Shown: positions 32,101 through 40,906, numbered from the stretch's first letter. The stretch is 64,000 nucleotides of DNA from Yponomeuta sedellus (GCA_934045075.1 OW203732.1:3637501-3701500); one strand, 5' to 3'. Notes: generated from the letters alone by a model not told the origin. Translations and numbers: made by a program.

Positions 32101-34502
32101 GAGTAAATGTGGCCCTCTTCTTGGCGTGTCGATAAACGACTTTCATAATAAATATTCAATAATAAAAACAAAGAGGAGTGGAAATCTGAAGGGGAGGCCT
32201 TTGCCCAGAAGTGGGACACAGCCATGGCTAAAAAAAAAATACGATAGACACTGATTGCTGAAGACACCAAGTCATTCGACAAGGTTCTTCAGCCAATCCT
32301 TCACTATCACAGCTGTCCGCCTGTGGAACGATCTTCCCCTGGACGTAAGATTTTCACCGTCCCTGCCAATATTTAAGAACATAGTGCATAACCACTATTT
32401 TTCCTTAATGTTTGTATTTGTGAAATCCCTTTCTAGTATTATGTAGGTATATTTTTCGTTCATGTCCTGTTTTTTTTGTGTATGTTTATTTTTATTTATT
32501 TCATATTTATGTACCGTTTATGTATCTATGTGTATCAATTCCATATTTATGTATGTGTATCAACTATAAAATAATATGTTATCTAATATTGATTAGTTGC
32601 GTCGACTACCCGTATTTAAGTTTCCGTTTATTCTTTTCCGTCAATGGTTGTCTGGAAGAAATTACTTTTAGTAATAAGGCCGCCACTTGTACTGTACTGT
32701 TATTAGTCTTATATGTAATCCCTGGTGTACATGCAATAAAGAATATTCTATCTACGATAGATTTAATACAATAAATACATAGATAACATCCAAGACCCGC
32801 GACAAACTAGAAAAGTTCGTTTCTTAGTTTGACCCGGCCGGGGATCGAACCCGAGACCTTCGGTTTTACAGTCAGCGTGCCAAACCGCTGCGCCACCGAG
32901 GCCGTCAACTTTACGGCCAGCCTAGTTTGCCGTTGTGGTAAAGGATGTGTCAATCAAGGGGATTTGCCAATGTGGTGACATCAATATTTCTCCCTTCCTC
33001 CCGCTATCTTAATTTAAACACCCAATGCTAAGGTTGGCTGAAAGAGATCTCTGTTAGAGATAAGTTCGCCTTTGATACAAATTTCATGCAATGATATTTG
33101 CAATAGAGAATATATATTGACATCACCCCATAGACGTGTGCTCACACATAATATTTAATAATAACTTCCACACTATCGCTTTGTTAGTTTGACCTGATAT
33201 TTTCCGCACTTAGCCTCATAGTTTCGCCACTGTAGCAAGCGCTGAGGAATGTTAACACTTTAGACACTAGGGTTTCCTTACGATATTTTCCTTCACGTAA
33301 GCGAGTGGTATTGCTACTTATAACTTCGCAAATGTACCTATACATACCTAAGAATACAAAGCCATTGGAACATGCCGGGATCGAACCCACGACCTCTCGA
33401 TTGAGAAGCCGGCGTTCTACCGCTCAGCTACCACCGCAGCCAACAACACAATCGCTTGTCCTGGTCCCAAACTAGGATACAGGGTATCCTGTATCCAGCT
33501 AATGAAGCTTGCTAACCAGCTAAGGACGTCAAAAACATGGAATTACACCCAGATTGAAGCCATTTGTACAAATATATGGCGGCGCCCAGGTGTAATCGAA
33601 CCCCTTGACCTCCGGCATGGTAACAGAAGTGACGCCTGTACGTAATACAGAGAATATTGTAGAGGTTCGAAATTTCACTGACGCCGGTGAGTCGCCCATT
33701 AGCTCAGTTAGAAAGAGCGCTGGCACGGATAACCAGAGGTCCCGGCATGGGTGTAATTTTTATCCTCTAAATAGGTTTTTTATAACATTACAGCTTACGC
33801 TATTTCATAATTATTTGCGGTATATACTTATAATAGTCTTATTAGGTGAGGAAACTATTTTAAAAAAGAAACGCACACAGGAACTCTTATTAATAATACC
33901 TGTAAGACGAAATGGGGTAAGAGCCAATCAAGGCACCACAGTTATATTCATGGTTTAATATGACAATTCGATGTACATTGAGTAGCCGATCAATCCACAG
34001 AATAATATGTAGAAATTGGATGCGCAATGTACATTTAATAGTCTAGTTTTGTCTTATGGGGTTGAATAACATTTTTTTTGTTGGTCAAAAAGTGAATTGT
34101 CTTAGTTAATGAATGAATGGGTGAATATCTAGATAGTGGTCATCTTCTTAATTCACAGAGCTAATATTTCTTTATCTTTCCACAGCTATCAAGAGCCTGA
34201 ATCTCAAGAATTTTAACGTTGACCTTCAAAACGTTCATACAAATATCGTCCTTATTACGATACCAGAAAAATCCTCCATAACTGCCGATAAAGTGGTCCA
34301 AAGATTAGCCCAAGTCTCCCAGACGGAGATACAAGGGGACTGCAAAAATGCTGAAGATGAAGGCGTCATAGTGAACGCTATATACTTCAATTCTAAGACC
34401 ATAAGGTTTACTTTGCATTGCGGTATTGAAGATGAGGCGCTATGGACAGCGATAATGAAGATTACTTTTGTGTTCAAAGAGTTTGAAGGTAGTGAAAAGT
34501 AG
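19915..34502 (+). CDS. Threonine aldolase-like PLP enzyme, complete six-exon gene
   Basis: Coding exons 19915-20119, 21225-21299, 28555-28721, 29445-29665, 31962-32098 and 34186-34502 join in phase (1,1,0,2,1) to 1122 nt, 373 residues plus TAG. The product looks like a beta-eliminating lyase of the L-threonine/allo-threonine aldolase family, which splits threonine to glycine and acetaldehyde with pyridoxal phosphate. Visible: LRSDTVTKP near residue 7, [12 protein letters not shown] near 29, PSGTMANL near 60, [10 protein letters not shown] around 170-179 and the PLP-lysine motif [12 protein letters not shown] with Lys204. Length fits the animal family. Likely soluble; no signal peptide or membrane segment. 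An acceptor just upstream of the ATG implies a non-coding first exon. Intron 1 is GC-AG. Exons 3 to 5 are GC-rich against AT-rich introns full of TEs. Orthology to the Drosophila threonine aldolase-like gene is likely; substrate is inferred from family. Confidence 0.9.
20437..20520 (+). repeat. Family A fragment in intron 1
   Basis: CTCTGGCATGGATAGCCAGA, GCGGGTTCGAATC and TTTTTAGCCTCTGAATAGG identify it. Only the tRNA-like half is present. Confidence 0.7.
21225..21299 (+). CDS. Threonine aldolase exon 2
   Basis: 75 nt bounded by TCTTTCAG and the donor G|GTAAGA. Encodes [20 protein letters not shown] and the start of the YEQGG motif. Confidence 0.92.
21836..22035 (+). repeat. Dispersed repeat with CCCGACTGCAGCGAAGCCC head
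   Basis: Begins at TACCCGACTGCAGCGAAGCC, then a short GTAT microsatellite (about 21883-21899), then GTCATTCGATTCGGCATCC. The head resembles the ends of the fold-back at 24874-25330, so the two may be related. Confidence 0.45.
22433..22954 (+). repeat. Family F dispersed repeat, near full length
   Basis: Runs from AAAACCGGCCAAGTGCGAGT to GGTACGGAACCCTAAAAA, with an internal GGAC microsatellite (about 22871-22892). Copies with these ends are common in moth and butterfly genomes; I recall the pattern but not a family name. No open frame. Confidence 0.65.
23990..24480. repeat. GC-rich stretch with repeated GGCCGAAGGC motif
   Basis: GGCCGAAGGC-like strings recur about every 40-80 bases (near 24047, 24098, 24130, 24226, 24293) in a patch much richer in G and C than its surroundings. 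No frame is conserved. Probably an old mobile or satellite-like sequence. Confidence 0.4.
24874..25330. mobile_element. Fold-back element with ~219-bp near-perfect arms
   Basis: Arms 24874-25092 and 25113-25330 are nearly exact complements around a 20-nt loop. Each arm carries GAACCCGACTGCAGT near its outer end and GTTGCAGTCGGGACCC at its inner end, so the arms themselves contain an inverted motif. No coding capacity. The high arm identity points to recent formation or gene conversion. Confidence 0.75.
25520..25772 (+). repeat. Family C SINE, full copy
   Basis: tRNA-like head (GGTGGCGCAGCGGTTTGGC, B box GGGTTCGATCCCCGG), body with TTGTCTCGGGTCTTGGATG and TATTGTATTAAATC-like string, and tail GATCTGTGTAATATGTCC ending in a T-run. 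Confidence 0.75.
25789..25922. mobile_element. Palindromic MITE
   Basis: AGGCCAACTTGCGTCAG and CTGACGCAAGTGGGCCT form the ends; the centre is the near-perfect palindrome GAAATGATCGATTTAACCGG and its complement. Flanked by TA or TAA on both sides. Confidence 0.65.
25923..26280. repeat. Diverged TE remnants
   Basis: Contains an inverted pair around TTAATCGATTTCCGC (25938-26010), related to the block at 27760-27850, and ATTCCATTGGTGGCGCTAG near 26235, which recurs near 28087 and 50200. No gene. Confidence 0.45.
26322..26741 (+). repeat. Family A tRNA-containing repeat in tandem (308-bp period)
   Basis: GGCTCAATTGGAAGAGCGC occurs at 26341 and 26649, exactly 308 bp apart, with the complete inter-tRNA segment between them. 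Same unit and same period as at 4.7 kb on the other strand. Confidence 0.8.
26907..27056 (+). pseudogene. LINE ORF2 C-terminal fragment
   Basis: A 49-codon open frame ending in TAA has [26 protein letters not shown] and EVWN, which matches the usual C-terminal tail of insect non-LTR retrotransposon reverse transcriptases. The rest of the reverse transcriptase is absent (5' truncation). It is followed by a 3' region (to about 27270) ending AATAAAACCTTTTCATTTC; a second copy of that 3' region lies at 27938-28077. Confidence 0.7.
27478..27580. repeat. Family A fragments
   Basis: TTTTTAATGCACTAACCCGT followed by CCTATTTAGAGGC, then the inverted ACGGGTTAGTGCATTAAA. Only unit ends remain. Confidence 0.6.
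27632..27751 (+). repeat. Minisatellite, ~30-bp unit, four copies
   Basis: A unit containing ACTTTTATAACA and TTTTTAGAACCTACATT is repeated four times with few differences. It runs into a diverged inverted pair (27760-27850) around ATCGATTTCCGC. Confidence 0.75.
27938..28077 (+). repeat. LINE 3'-end copy
   Basis: Shares AACTTTGAAAAGACTAAG, GTTTGAATTGTAAC and AAGCCGCAG with the 3' region after 26907-27056, ending AATAAAACCATTTCATTTC. Confidence 0.65.
28127..28518. mobile_element. GC-rich fold-back element beside exon 3
   Basis: TAGCCGCGTACTGATTGAGC and its complement close a 392-bp element with about 44-bp arms. The inside is extremely GC-rich, with GCCTCGCGAGGC repeated. TA lies at both edges. 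It ends 36 bp before exon 3 of the threonine aldolase gene. No coding sequence is supported, although long open frames occur because of base composition. Confidence 0.7.
28555..28721 (+). CDS. Threonine aldolase exon 3
   Basis: 167 nt between TCTCCACCAG and AAG|GTGAGC. Encodes [20 protein letters not shown] onward to [15 protein letters not shown], a conserved block of the family. The acceptor tract lies in the 36-bp gap left between the upstream GC-rich fold-back and the exon. Confidence 0.92.
28937..29009 (+). repeat. Intronic hairpin with 34-bp arms
   Basis: Arms 28937-28970 and 28976-29009 pair over 34 bases with one mismatch (a G:U pair in RNA) around a 5-nt loop. It lies in intron 3 of the threonine aldolase gene. 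It could be a tiny MITE or a small-RNA precursor; arm pairing is more perfect than in a typical microRNA. Confidence 0.6.
29006..29360 (-). repeat. Family B repeat split by a family C SINE
   Basis: Family B sequence (CCACCAACCCGGACTTGGCC) stops at about 29055 and resumes at about 29300 (CTTCCTGCGATGCAGGAAG to AAGGGTTGAT). The gap is filled by a family C SINE on the minus strand (about 29056-29299), with GGGGATCGAACCCGAGACC. Family B is therefore older here. Confidence 0.7.
29445..29665 (+). CDS. Threonine aldolase exon 4 (active-site exon)
   Basis: 221 nt from CTCCGCAG to CCG|GTTCGT. Encodes [29 protein letters not shown] and [11 protein letters not shown] with the pyridoxal-phosphate lysine (Lys204). 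Donor GTTCGT is weak, but it is the only nearby site whose phase fits exon 5. Confidence 0.9.
29666..30239. other. Start of intron 4, no gene
   Basis: AT-rich. Around 29700-29830 are GTTTCACAG and GTGAAACAGGGCCC strings similar to the ends of the palindrome at 14211-14401, probably a decayed relative. Confidence 0.4.
30240..30880 (-). repeat. Family D SINE interrupted by a fold-back element
   Basis: Family D body (CTTCTCTCAGAGAGAGAG, GATGTTTTCCTTCACAG) runs to about 30400 and its tRNA-like head resumes at about 30765 (ATGCCCGCTCTGGGAATCG). Between them is a fold-back element. Confidence 0.6.
30402..30717. mobile_element. Fold-back element nested in the SINE
   Basis: TTCGGGGCTTAATCGCGTAG and its complement close a 316-bp element with about 57-bp arms that contain CCTCGACGTTTCGACGAC. 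No coding sequence. Confidence 0.7.
30898..30970 (+). repeat. Family E fragment
   Basis: AATGAAGCGAAGCTGC and GTCAGGCAAGTGGCAGTCCC followed by GGGCGTGAGGTTATG. Confidence 0.5.
30971..31961. other. Rest of intron 4
   Basis: No gene recognised. A family A end (ACCTATTTAGTGGCTAAAAA) lies near 31188. Around 31440-31890 related blocks (GACACACTATATC, ACAAGTGGTGAG, GGGACACACTTG) suggest a decayed TE. Confidence 0.4.
31962..32098 (+). CDS. Threonine aldolase exon 5
   Basis: 137 nt from TTTCTCCAG to GGA|GTGAGT. Encodes the glycine-rich [20 protein letters not shown] segment conserved in the family, in the frame set by exon 4. Confidence 0.92.
32262..32400 (+). pseudogene. LINE reverse-transcriptase C-terminal fragment
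   Basis: [20 protein letters not shown] followed by a hydrophobic tail matches the conserved end of Jockey/CR1-type reverse transcriptases (..S..A..LWN.LP..). Only about 45 residues remain; it sits in intron 5 of the aldolase gene. Confidence 0.65.
32752..32908 (-). repeat. Family C SINE, 3'-truncated
   Basis: CCGGGGATCGAACCCGAGACC-type B box complement and CAAACCGCTGCGCCACCGAG head complement, with body ATACATAGATAACATCCAAG. Confidence 0.7.
33205..33445 (-). repeat. Family D SINE
   Basis: tRNA-like head complement TTCTACCGCTCAGCTACC with GGGATCGAACCCACGACC, and body TTTTCCTTCACGTAAGCGAG. Confidence 0.65.
33620..33783 (+). repeat. Family A copy in intron 5
   Basis: CTGTACGTAATACAGAG, CGCCCATTAGCTCAGTTAG and CCTCTAAATAGG. 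The B box is deleted (AGAGGTCCCGGCATGGG), so the tRNA-like part is dead. Confidence 0.7.
34186..34502 (+). CDS. Threonine aldolase exon 6, C-terminus and stop
   Basis: From TTTCCACAG to TAG. Encodes the C-terminal small domain ([33 protein letters not shown]). The 3' end is tail-to-tail with brainiac, 483 bp away. Confidence 0.9.
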
Positions 34503-34805
34503 TTTTAAGTTTTGTACAGAGTTGAATTATGTAATACTCAAGTCATACCTCGGCTAAGCCTACTGTAGTATGTAGGAACTATTTACAAATGTTGACAAAT
34601 GAAATAATTATACTAATTATTATAAGATTTATTCACTTTAATTTCACTCATACCCTATACTATTTTTGTTGGTATTCTTAAAACATGTGAAGAAAGGTAC
34701 ATTTAAAGGCTTTCTCTCAATTATATCTACAATATCCATAACATTGCTCATTGTAGCTAACTCTTAAACCATATCAGTAAATAAATATACAAAAAAAAAG
34801 TATAC

Positions 34806-34942
34806 AGAGAGTATAGTGTAGAGGTTCGAAATTTCACGGATGCCGGGTAGTCGCCCATTAGCTCAGTTAGCGGTTAGCCAGATGTAGCGGGTTCGAGTCC
34901 CGGCATGGGTGGAATTTTTAGCCTCTAAATACGTTTTTTAGA
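34806..34942 (+). repeat. Family A copy between two convergent genes
   Basis: GCCCATTAGCTCAGTTAGC, GCGGGTTCGAGTCCCGG and GCCTCTAAATACG. It sits in the short gap between threonine aldolase and brainiac, so it may lie in the 3' UTR of either. Confidence 0.7.
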
Positions 34943-34985
34943 AAAAAATGTACCCAATCAAATAAACCACATTGAAATGATTTCA

Positions 34986-35984
34986 TTATGGCAATGTTTG
35001 CTCCCACCAAACTCTCATCAGTTCTTCAGGATCATCATATCCATGTGATGCTATAACATCCTTGTAATCAGCTTTCGTGTATGCTTTCTTGTAAAAGTAA
35101 AACTGAGGACAATGCACAGGTTCTATTCCTACCTTCTTCACCACAATACCTAGGAAAATATCATCAAAGCGGAAATGTTTAACGAACAAACTGCCCAGGT
35201 AAATTGTTTTCAATGATTTGTGGGACACAACATAAGCTCCAGCTGTTATGTAGGGAGGCCATCTGTTCCATGGATATTCCTCTAAAGACACCCTCCACTT
35301 GGAACTTCTATGCCTCAGTGGTCTGGACTCAATCTTGTACCCAGCATAGAAATGATTCTTTTGGAACTGTGTTTTCAATTTGCGCTTATCTAAATATTTA
35401 AAAAGATTATGCACCGATATGTACATGTCATCATCTGAGAATAAATAATTTTCTGCACTAGAACAGTGTAGGTACGCCCAACGAAACGCCATCATAGTCT
35501 TGACTGTATTGTTGAAGTAACTATCGATAAAATCCATCTGTATGATGTCCCCATACTGTATAATCTCTTGGTGTATTCTATCATCTACTTGGTCTCGAGA
35601 TTCTTTTATACCTAAAAAGAATAACACTTTCACTTTTTGAGGCCCTTTAATATCTTCTCTGCCCCACGTATTTCTTATGGCATTCCTCTGATCGAAATTC
35701 TTCATAGCAGACTTGACTAATATTAGTAGATTTATTTTATCCTCCATCAGGCATTTTCCTGAATTTGTAATGAATCTGTATTGATAGTCATTGATTGGCT
35801 GCACAGACAGCTCTTTGCCAGCGACCAATTCTGCTATCAATGGCTTAATATCAATATTAAGTGGGTAGTCAAATTCCTCTGCTATGTCCCTTGCGTTGAT
35901 GTAGTCGCTCACTCCAATGAAGTAGTAAAAAAAAGTTGCAACGAATGCAAGTAGAAAGAATTTCTTCCTCCTCGAGTTTCTCAT
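34986..35984 (-). CDS. brn: Brainiac, beta-1,3-N-acetylglucosaminyltransferase
   Basis: Single-exon type II Golgi glycosyltransferase of family GT31. Drosophila Brainiac adds GlcNAc to mannosyl-glucosylceramide in the core of arthropod glycosphingolipids and is needed with Egghead for epithelial and EGFR/Notch-linked oogenesis steps. From the start chosen (35984) it has 332 residues: short basic N-tail, one membrane segment (about 9-25), a stem, then the GT31 domain with NAIRNTWGRE near 101, SYFNNTVKT near 155 (possible N-glycan site), the metal-binding DDD at 184-186 within LFSDDDMYI, EEYPWNRWPPYITAGA near 235 and FRFDDIFLGI near 271. It ends VIASHGYDDPEELMRVWW. An in-frame ATG at 36044 would add 20 residues, but that stretch overlaps the C10 coding exon in another frame and is less like the family. 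Same-strand and downstream of C10 with a 5-nt gap. Confidence 0.93.
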   Translation of the reverse strand: MRNSRRKKFFLLAFVATFFYYFIGVSDYINARDIAEEFDYPLNIDIKPLIAELVAGKELSVQPINDYQYRFITNSGKCLMEDKINLLILVKSAMKNFDQRNAIRNTWGREDIKGPQKVKVLFFLGIKESRDQVDDRIHQEIIQYGDIIQMDFIDSYFNNTVKTMMAFRWAYLHCSSAENYLFSDDDMYISVHNLFKYLDKRKLKTQFQKNHFYAGYKIESRPLRHRSSKWRVSLEEYPWNRWPPYITAGAYVVSHKSLKTIYLGSLFVKHFRFDDIFLGIVVKKVGIEPVHCPQFYFYKKAYTKADYKDVIASHGYDDPEELMRVWWEQTLP

Positions 35985-35989
35985 AATGC

Positions 35990-36123
35990 TTACAATGAAG
36001 TGTCGACGGTAGAACTGATTGAGACAGGGGGTAGGTAGTGGCATCGAATCTGGTTGTGTAGACGGGTCACTTCAGCATCCAGGCTCTCGAATTCCCGTAC
36101 TATTTGTGTGAACTGCACTATAC
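35990..36123 (-). CDS. Protein C10 exon 2, abutting brainiac
   Basis: Acceptor GTTTACAG precedes base 36123. Codes for 44 residues and ends TTG TAA. Its last 55 bases overlap, in another frame, the optional upstream start of brainiac at 36044. Confidence 0.85.
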
Positions 36124-39100
36124 CTGTAAACATAATATTGCCATCACTATTTAAGAATGTTATATTTGTAACTATGTACTTTGCTTGCTCGCTTTGAAGC
36201 GCTGGTGGCCTTATTGAACAGATTGATTGGAATAGAGTTAATCAACAACAGGGGTAGTGAGGTGCACGATGGGTGACCGTCCTATGACAACCGCTAGTAC
36301 GTGCTTCGGAAGGCACATTAAGCAGTTGGTGCCGGCTGTCATGTAATGGCAGTCGGTAAGCTATGTCAGAGGCCTTATGGGCAGCTTGATAACTTCTGAC
36401 AGTAAGGCCCGCCACTGTCTTCCTCCACCAACCTGGACTTGGCCCCCGTGGTGGCGTATGCCCAAACCTTCCTGCGATTCCGGGACGGACCCGTGCCCCA
36501 GCAGTGGGGACATACATGGGATGATATGGATGTATGTTGTTAGTATGGTACACTCGTCCGCCAAGGTATGATATCAACTGCATGTATTTTATGACACACC
36601 ACTTGAACAAAATTAACATATTTATACACCCACCTCTGCCCGAGGCTCTGGCTCCCATAATACAGATCATTCTAGCTTGGGAGACAGAAGACTCACCAAC
36701 TTAGTTCCTTGTCAGCCATCTGTTCACTCCTACTTTGTGTATATTTAAGCTGATTGATTGTATGTGGCTATCAATAAAGATTTTATTATTATTATTACCT
36801 AATTATATTTCCCATTGTGTAGCCTTCTAATTTTGTTTATTAATAATGTACACAGAATAATATACAGAACAAAGCTACATTAAATTTTCATGGGAAGCCA
36901 AGTTCTATGTTATTCATTCCTTCCACACATTGTAGATAAGCAAAACACTTTACAAGCACTTGAAAGTACTCTACTCACAATTGCTAATTTATTTTCTGTA
37001 CAATCTTTTATGGCACTTTATAAAGCATAATTAACTGACAAAAATAACTCAAAAGAAAAACTTGACTTGAGTGGTGGGGACTTACAAGGGTTATTCTTAA
37101 CATCTTTTTTTGTGGGTGGTGTCTGCAGCAGCGCTGCCAAGATCATAAAGTTGACTTGGTTGCATAATGCTGAATGAGCCTTTATGCTGAGCATTTATTG
37201 ACAATAAAACAAAGAATCAACCCTTTATCTTATTATCAATAAATGCTTTCTATTTCTTTCTATTAAACATGCACTTCAAAGATTACGTATGTAATTAAAT
37301 TCAAGTCACAGTGTTGCGAACACAGTGTTCTTGAACTTATCACAAGAATCCTTCCAATGTCGTCTTCCCCTTGCTTGTATAGACATCCACTTTACCTGTG
37401 GCCCTCTTCTGGGCCTTTCCACTTTGCCACATTCATAGTCCTCTTTGTTATTACCGTTGTGTGTGATATATTAATGAGTTGTGTGTGATATTATGATATA
37501 ATATACTTATTTAAGCCATAACATAATAAAATATAATATAATATTAGTTTTATTCAGCTATTAATCTTATTTTATGTAAACATAAGTAAGTATTTATGTA
37601 TGTAACTCTTTATATTACAATTATATATAATTCCTAGATATTATACACTCTTAATGCATTTAATTTTATTAAATATATTTATTGGCACAGCTAGAATATT
37701 ATTATTTTTTTTTAATTTTATTTCAAAGCAAATTTTAGAGATCGGTTTTCTTGTTTTTTTTTTTTTGTTGTTTGACTGATTATGTCTACTGTATCTTGCA
37801 TGCCTTTTTTCTCATAGAAATTACGTAAATTTCACTTACTTACGTAAATATTTGTATACGCTCTGTCTGGTTTTTGTGCATATACTGTACCAGCTCACAA
37901 AAACCGTCCAATACTGCCTGACCCTATCACTCCTCAAGAACAACTATACTGTATGGGTCAGCAATACTGGTCACGTCATCGACGATTCCTACTCCTGCCG
38001 CAATACAGTTTTTTAACTAGCGCGGAGGGAAGTTGTTGCTCTTAGACTGTTACCTACTGTTTTCTTAACCGGCTGATTAAAATATTTAATACGTGTATAG
38101 TTCATAAGTGTTGTTACGATGGGCTGATTCTATTGACGTTTTTGTTTTATATTTACATAAGCTACTAAGACTATACCTATGTAACAGTATGAACATTATC
38201 TTCCTTGTCAATAAACCATTTGCATTTGTATTACCTATTTATGGCAAATAACTGGTACAATTTGTCAGTGCTTCCATACTAATATAGAAAATTTATTGTT
38301 GATAGGCTATCTTGAACGAAACTCAAATGAAATAGTCATCTTTGGACTTCGGTGATAAAATGATAATGCACTGTGATAGGCAATGTTATCAAACAGGGAA
38401 CATGTAGACAAACAGAGTAAATGATTGAGTGTACCATAAAGCACGATTAAAAAAATTGTGATTATTACGCTCAATAAGAGTTATGTCTGAAAGAATTCTT
38501 CTTTTCTTCCTTCCTCTTTAATTCCTTCAACAACAGTTTGATATTTACTGCTGATTGATAATTAAAACTTTAAATAGACTGTCACAGCATAAATCATAAA
38601 TTGTATAAACCTATTTAGAGGCTAAAAATTCCACCGATGCTGGGATTCGAACCCGCGACCTCTGGCTATCTGTGCCAGCGCTCGTTTATAGGTTTACGGG
38701 TGATAGGTTTTTAAAAATTGTACTTAGCACGGGTTAGTGCATTAAAAAGAATATAATCATAAATAGTAGTTGTATCAACTAGGCCTTTGGTGTTAACTGT
38801 ACTCAAAGGTAATGTCTGTGATAAAGCTACACTTATGTTCTTACTCGATGCTGCCTGCGACTTCGTCTGCGCAGGATGAGTATTTCGAGATGCTTATATT
38901 AGCGTAACATACAGCGGAACTAACATTATGAAATTATCATATAAAATTATCACATAACTAATTTTTGGCTTTTTATCTTTATAAATTGTAGCCTATATGT
39001 TATTCTGTTATAAACTATATTATTGTAAAGTTTCATTAAAATCCATTCAGTAGTTTATGTGAAACAGTAACAAGCATCCATCCATCCATACTTACAAACT

Positions 39101-39651
39101 TTTGTGTTTAAAATATTATTATTAATATGAGCCTCTTTTTTTTTATATTATAATCATTACCACATACATCCCTCTCTGGGACTTGCTTGGCCTCCCACAA
39201 GCCTTGTGGTTGTGGGGTGTGGTTTAGAATATTAGTAGGATAAAATTCCTCATAAGCACTCCATGAGTCCGTTTATTTATTCTTTAGTTATGTTTTTTCC
39301 TAGTGAAATATGCAAATTAATTTCTTCTAAGGAATGCTTTAGAGTAATTGTATTTTATATTAATAGGACCATTGATGTATTCGAGTCAATTGAACTTTAC
39401 AGTAACAGCATCTAGGGTGGGTTGAAGAGCTTACCTTCACGTGTGTTGCTGAACCCGTGGCGTTTAATGATTTCCATCTCAATCTGAACAACCATGGGGA
39501 AGACGATTTGCATCATCTTCAGCATTTCATTGCCAGCCGCCTCCTTCGCCTCGTCGAGCTTGGAGGCGTAGTCCGGCGACTCCAGGGCCTCCACCACCTC
39601 AGCGAGAATCTGTCTCACTTGGTCAATGGAGACGTTTTGAGGAGATGCCAT
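35990..39651 (-). CDS. Protein C10 (C12orf57) homolog, two coding exons
   Basis: Exons 39651-39435 and 36123-35990 join in phase 1 to 351 nt, 116 residues plus TAA. Exon 1 starts MASPQNVSIDQVRQILAEVV and includes EALESPDYASKLDEAKEAAG and VFPMVVQIEMEIIKRHGFS. Exon 2 gives IVQFTQIVREFESLDAEVTR and CHYLPPVSI. The layout and residues match animal Protein C10, a small helical cytosolic protein whose human gene is linked to a brain-development disorder (Temtamy syndrome); its molecular role is poorly known. Donor AAG|GTAAGC and acceptor TTTACAG agree. Human C10 is 126 residues, so this is near full length. The TAA lies 5 nt before the brainiac ATG on the same exon. Assignment rests on remembered family similarity and is strong. 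Confidence 0.88.
36240..36530 (-). repeat. Family B repeat
   Basis: Complement of the family: GGAAGGCACATTAAGCAG, CCAACCTGGACTTGGCCCC, CCCCAGCAGTGGGGACATAC. Nearly full length. Confidence 0.7.
38606..38760 (-). repeat. Family A, rearranged copy
   Basis: AAACCTATTTAGAGGCTAAA and GGGATTCGAACCCGCGACC on one side, then an inverted unit end (CTTAGCACGGGTTAGTGC). Confidence 0.6.
39435..39651 (-). CDS. Protein C10 exon 1
   Basis: 217 nt, ATG at 39651 to donor GAAG|GTAAGC. An in-frame ATG 45 bases further up adds 15 residues unlike the family; MASPQ was preferred because family members begin that way. Confidence 0.87.
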
Positions 39652-40738
39652 GACAAATACGAAATTGCATTTATAAACTGAAATGACAAAATACAAAACC
39701 GTTTATTTGTGGAATTTATGTGAAATATATAATGTTGACAGTTTGTTCTTTTCTTTACATTCTGCTAAAAAAGCAAATAAATATTTTAATAGAAATGACC
39801 TATACATGTAGAAACGTTTGCAAGTGGCGCTTGAACGTTTACAAGAATGTACATAACTTTAACTACCTGTATTTTTTTTTTAACGATAAATACTAAATAC
39901 TCGCAAAAATGATAATAAAACGTAATTGAAAAATTCTATGCGAACCGTAGAGGGCTATCTACGATGCGAACGAACAAGTGTAAGCGGAACAAGCTGATTC
40001 GCGCGAACTTCTCCGACGCAAAGAGTATACAAACACTACGTTTTAAGAGACGGGACCTCCATAAATGCTTTTGTAATGAGTTTAGCCCCGTTAGCAATAC
40101 CAACCACAGAACAATTAAATCAATAGAAGAAACGATGGTCACGTGACAGCGTACATGCCTAATTGTCAAAACGATACCTTGATGCCCTGAGTAAGAGTCC
40201 AAATTAAGATGGTATTGTAACTTACAATAGTGGCAACACTCTGAATGTTTTCAAATTTAGTCGGGTTATCGCAAGTGTAAAATCTGTGAAGACGTCGTCG
40301 GATTCTTTTAGAAAATTGAAATAACTAAAACATTTTGGTGCCAACAACTTACCCTGGGATATTGTACGATAAATGCACAATGAGGTGAAAAGTGCGTGGT
40401 TGCGGCAGGTCATATAAGAAACAAAGAAAACGCAGTTTATAATATGAACTTCCAAATGTGAGTACCTAAAACCTATATTTTCTCGCGTAAAAGGACCGAG
40501 GAATGAAATATCACTTTGAAAATAAACTTCCTAACGACTCGGTAACCAAAATTACCGTAATTGTAGCTTCTAGAACCCTTCTACGCCCTAAAATTAGGAA
40601 AATAAACCAATCCATTTGTAGATTGTACTAGTGATGACAAAAGCATGGTCGATGAAAATTCGCCATAGTAGTAGTATAGTCGATACTTGTTCATTACTCC
40701 TTCTTAGTACTTAATCCATTGTTTATTCTTATTCAAGT
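39652..40738. other. 5' flank of C10, no further gene seen
   Basis: Presumably includes the C10 promoter and leader; no TATA box stands out. An open frame at 39964-40146 (+, 60 codons) has no recognisable domain and is not called. Confidence 0.4.
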
Positions 40739-40906
40739 TTTCCCAAATTGATATATGGACGCAATAGCATGCTAAAACGCAGAAATAAGAAGCAGGACAG
40801 AAACGACTGTAAACTGCGCACAAGGCACTTTAGACCCGAGTGATTTGAACGAAGAAACTTATTGTGAACACGCCTGAAGGAAGATGTGGTGCCCACCTTA
40901 CTCCAG
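40739..40906 (+). pseudogene. Decayed THAP zinc-finger domain
   Basis: One frame holds FPK at its start, RTRHFRPE near codon 28 and LKEDVVPTLLQ near the end, the order seen in THAP DNA-binding domains (FPK, ..HF.P.DF.., ..AVPT). It is broken by two in-frame TGA codons and a cysteine of the C2CH zinc site is lost (RTRHF where CxxHF is expected). The gypsy LTR begins 22 bp downstream. Fragment of a former gene; parent unknown. Confidence 0.6.

Larger units (their letters stand above)
36124..39434 (-). other. Intron of the C10 gene
   Basis: 3.3 kb, AT-rich. Holds a family B copy (about 36240-36530, minus), a family B end near 37075 and a family A copy near 38606-38760. No further exon is recognised. 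An internal brainiac promoter could lie here, but nothing specific shows it. Confidence 0.6.

Noticed and set aside
34986..36044. Upstream start for brainiac (352 residues)
   Set aside because: The extra 20 residues overlap the C10 coding frame and resemble nothing in the family; the ATG at 35984 gives a standard short cytoplasmic tail before the membrane segment.
39964..40146. 60-codon plus-strand frame upstream of C10
   Set aside because: No domain, no repeats, no splice context; length is within chance expectation.
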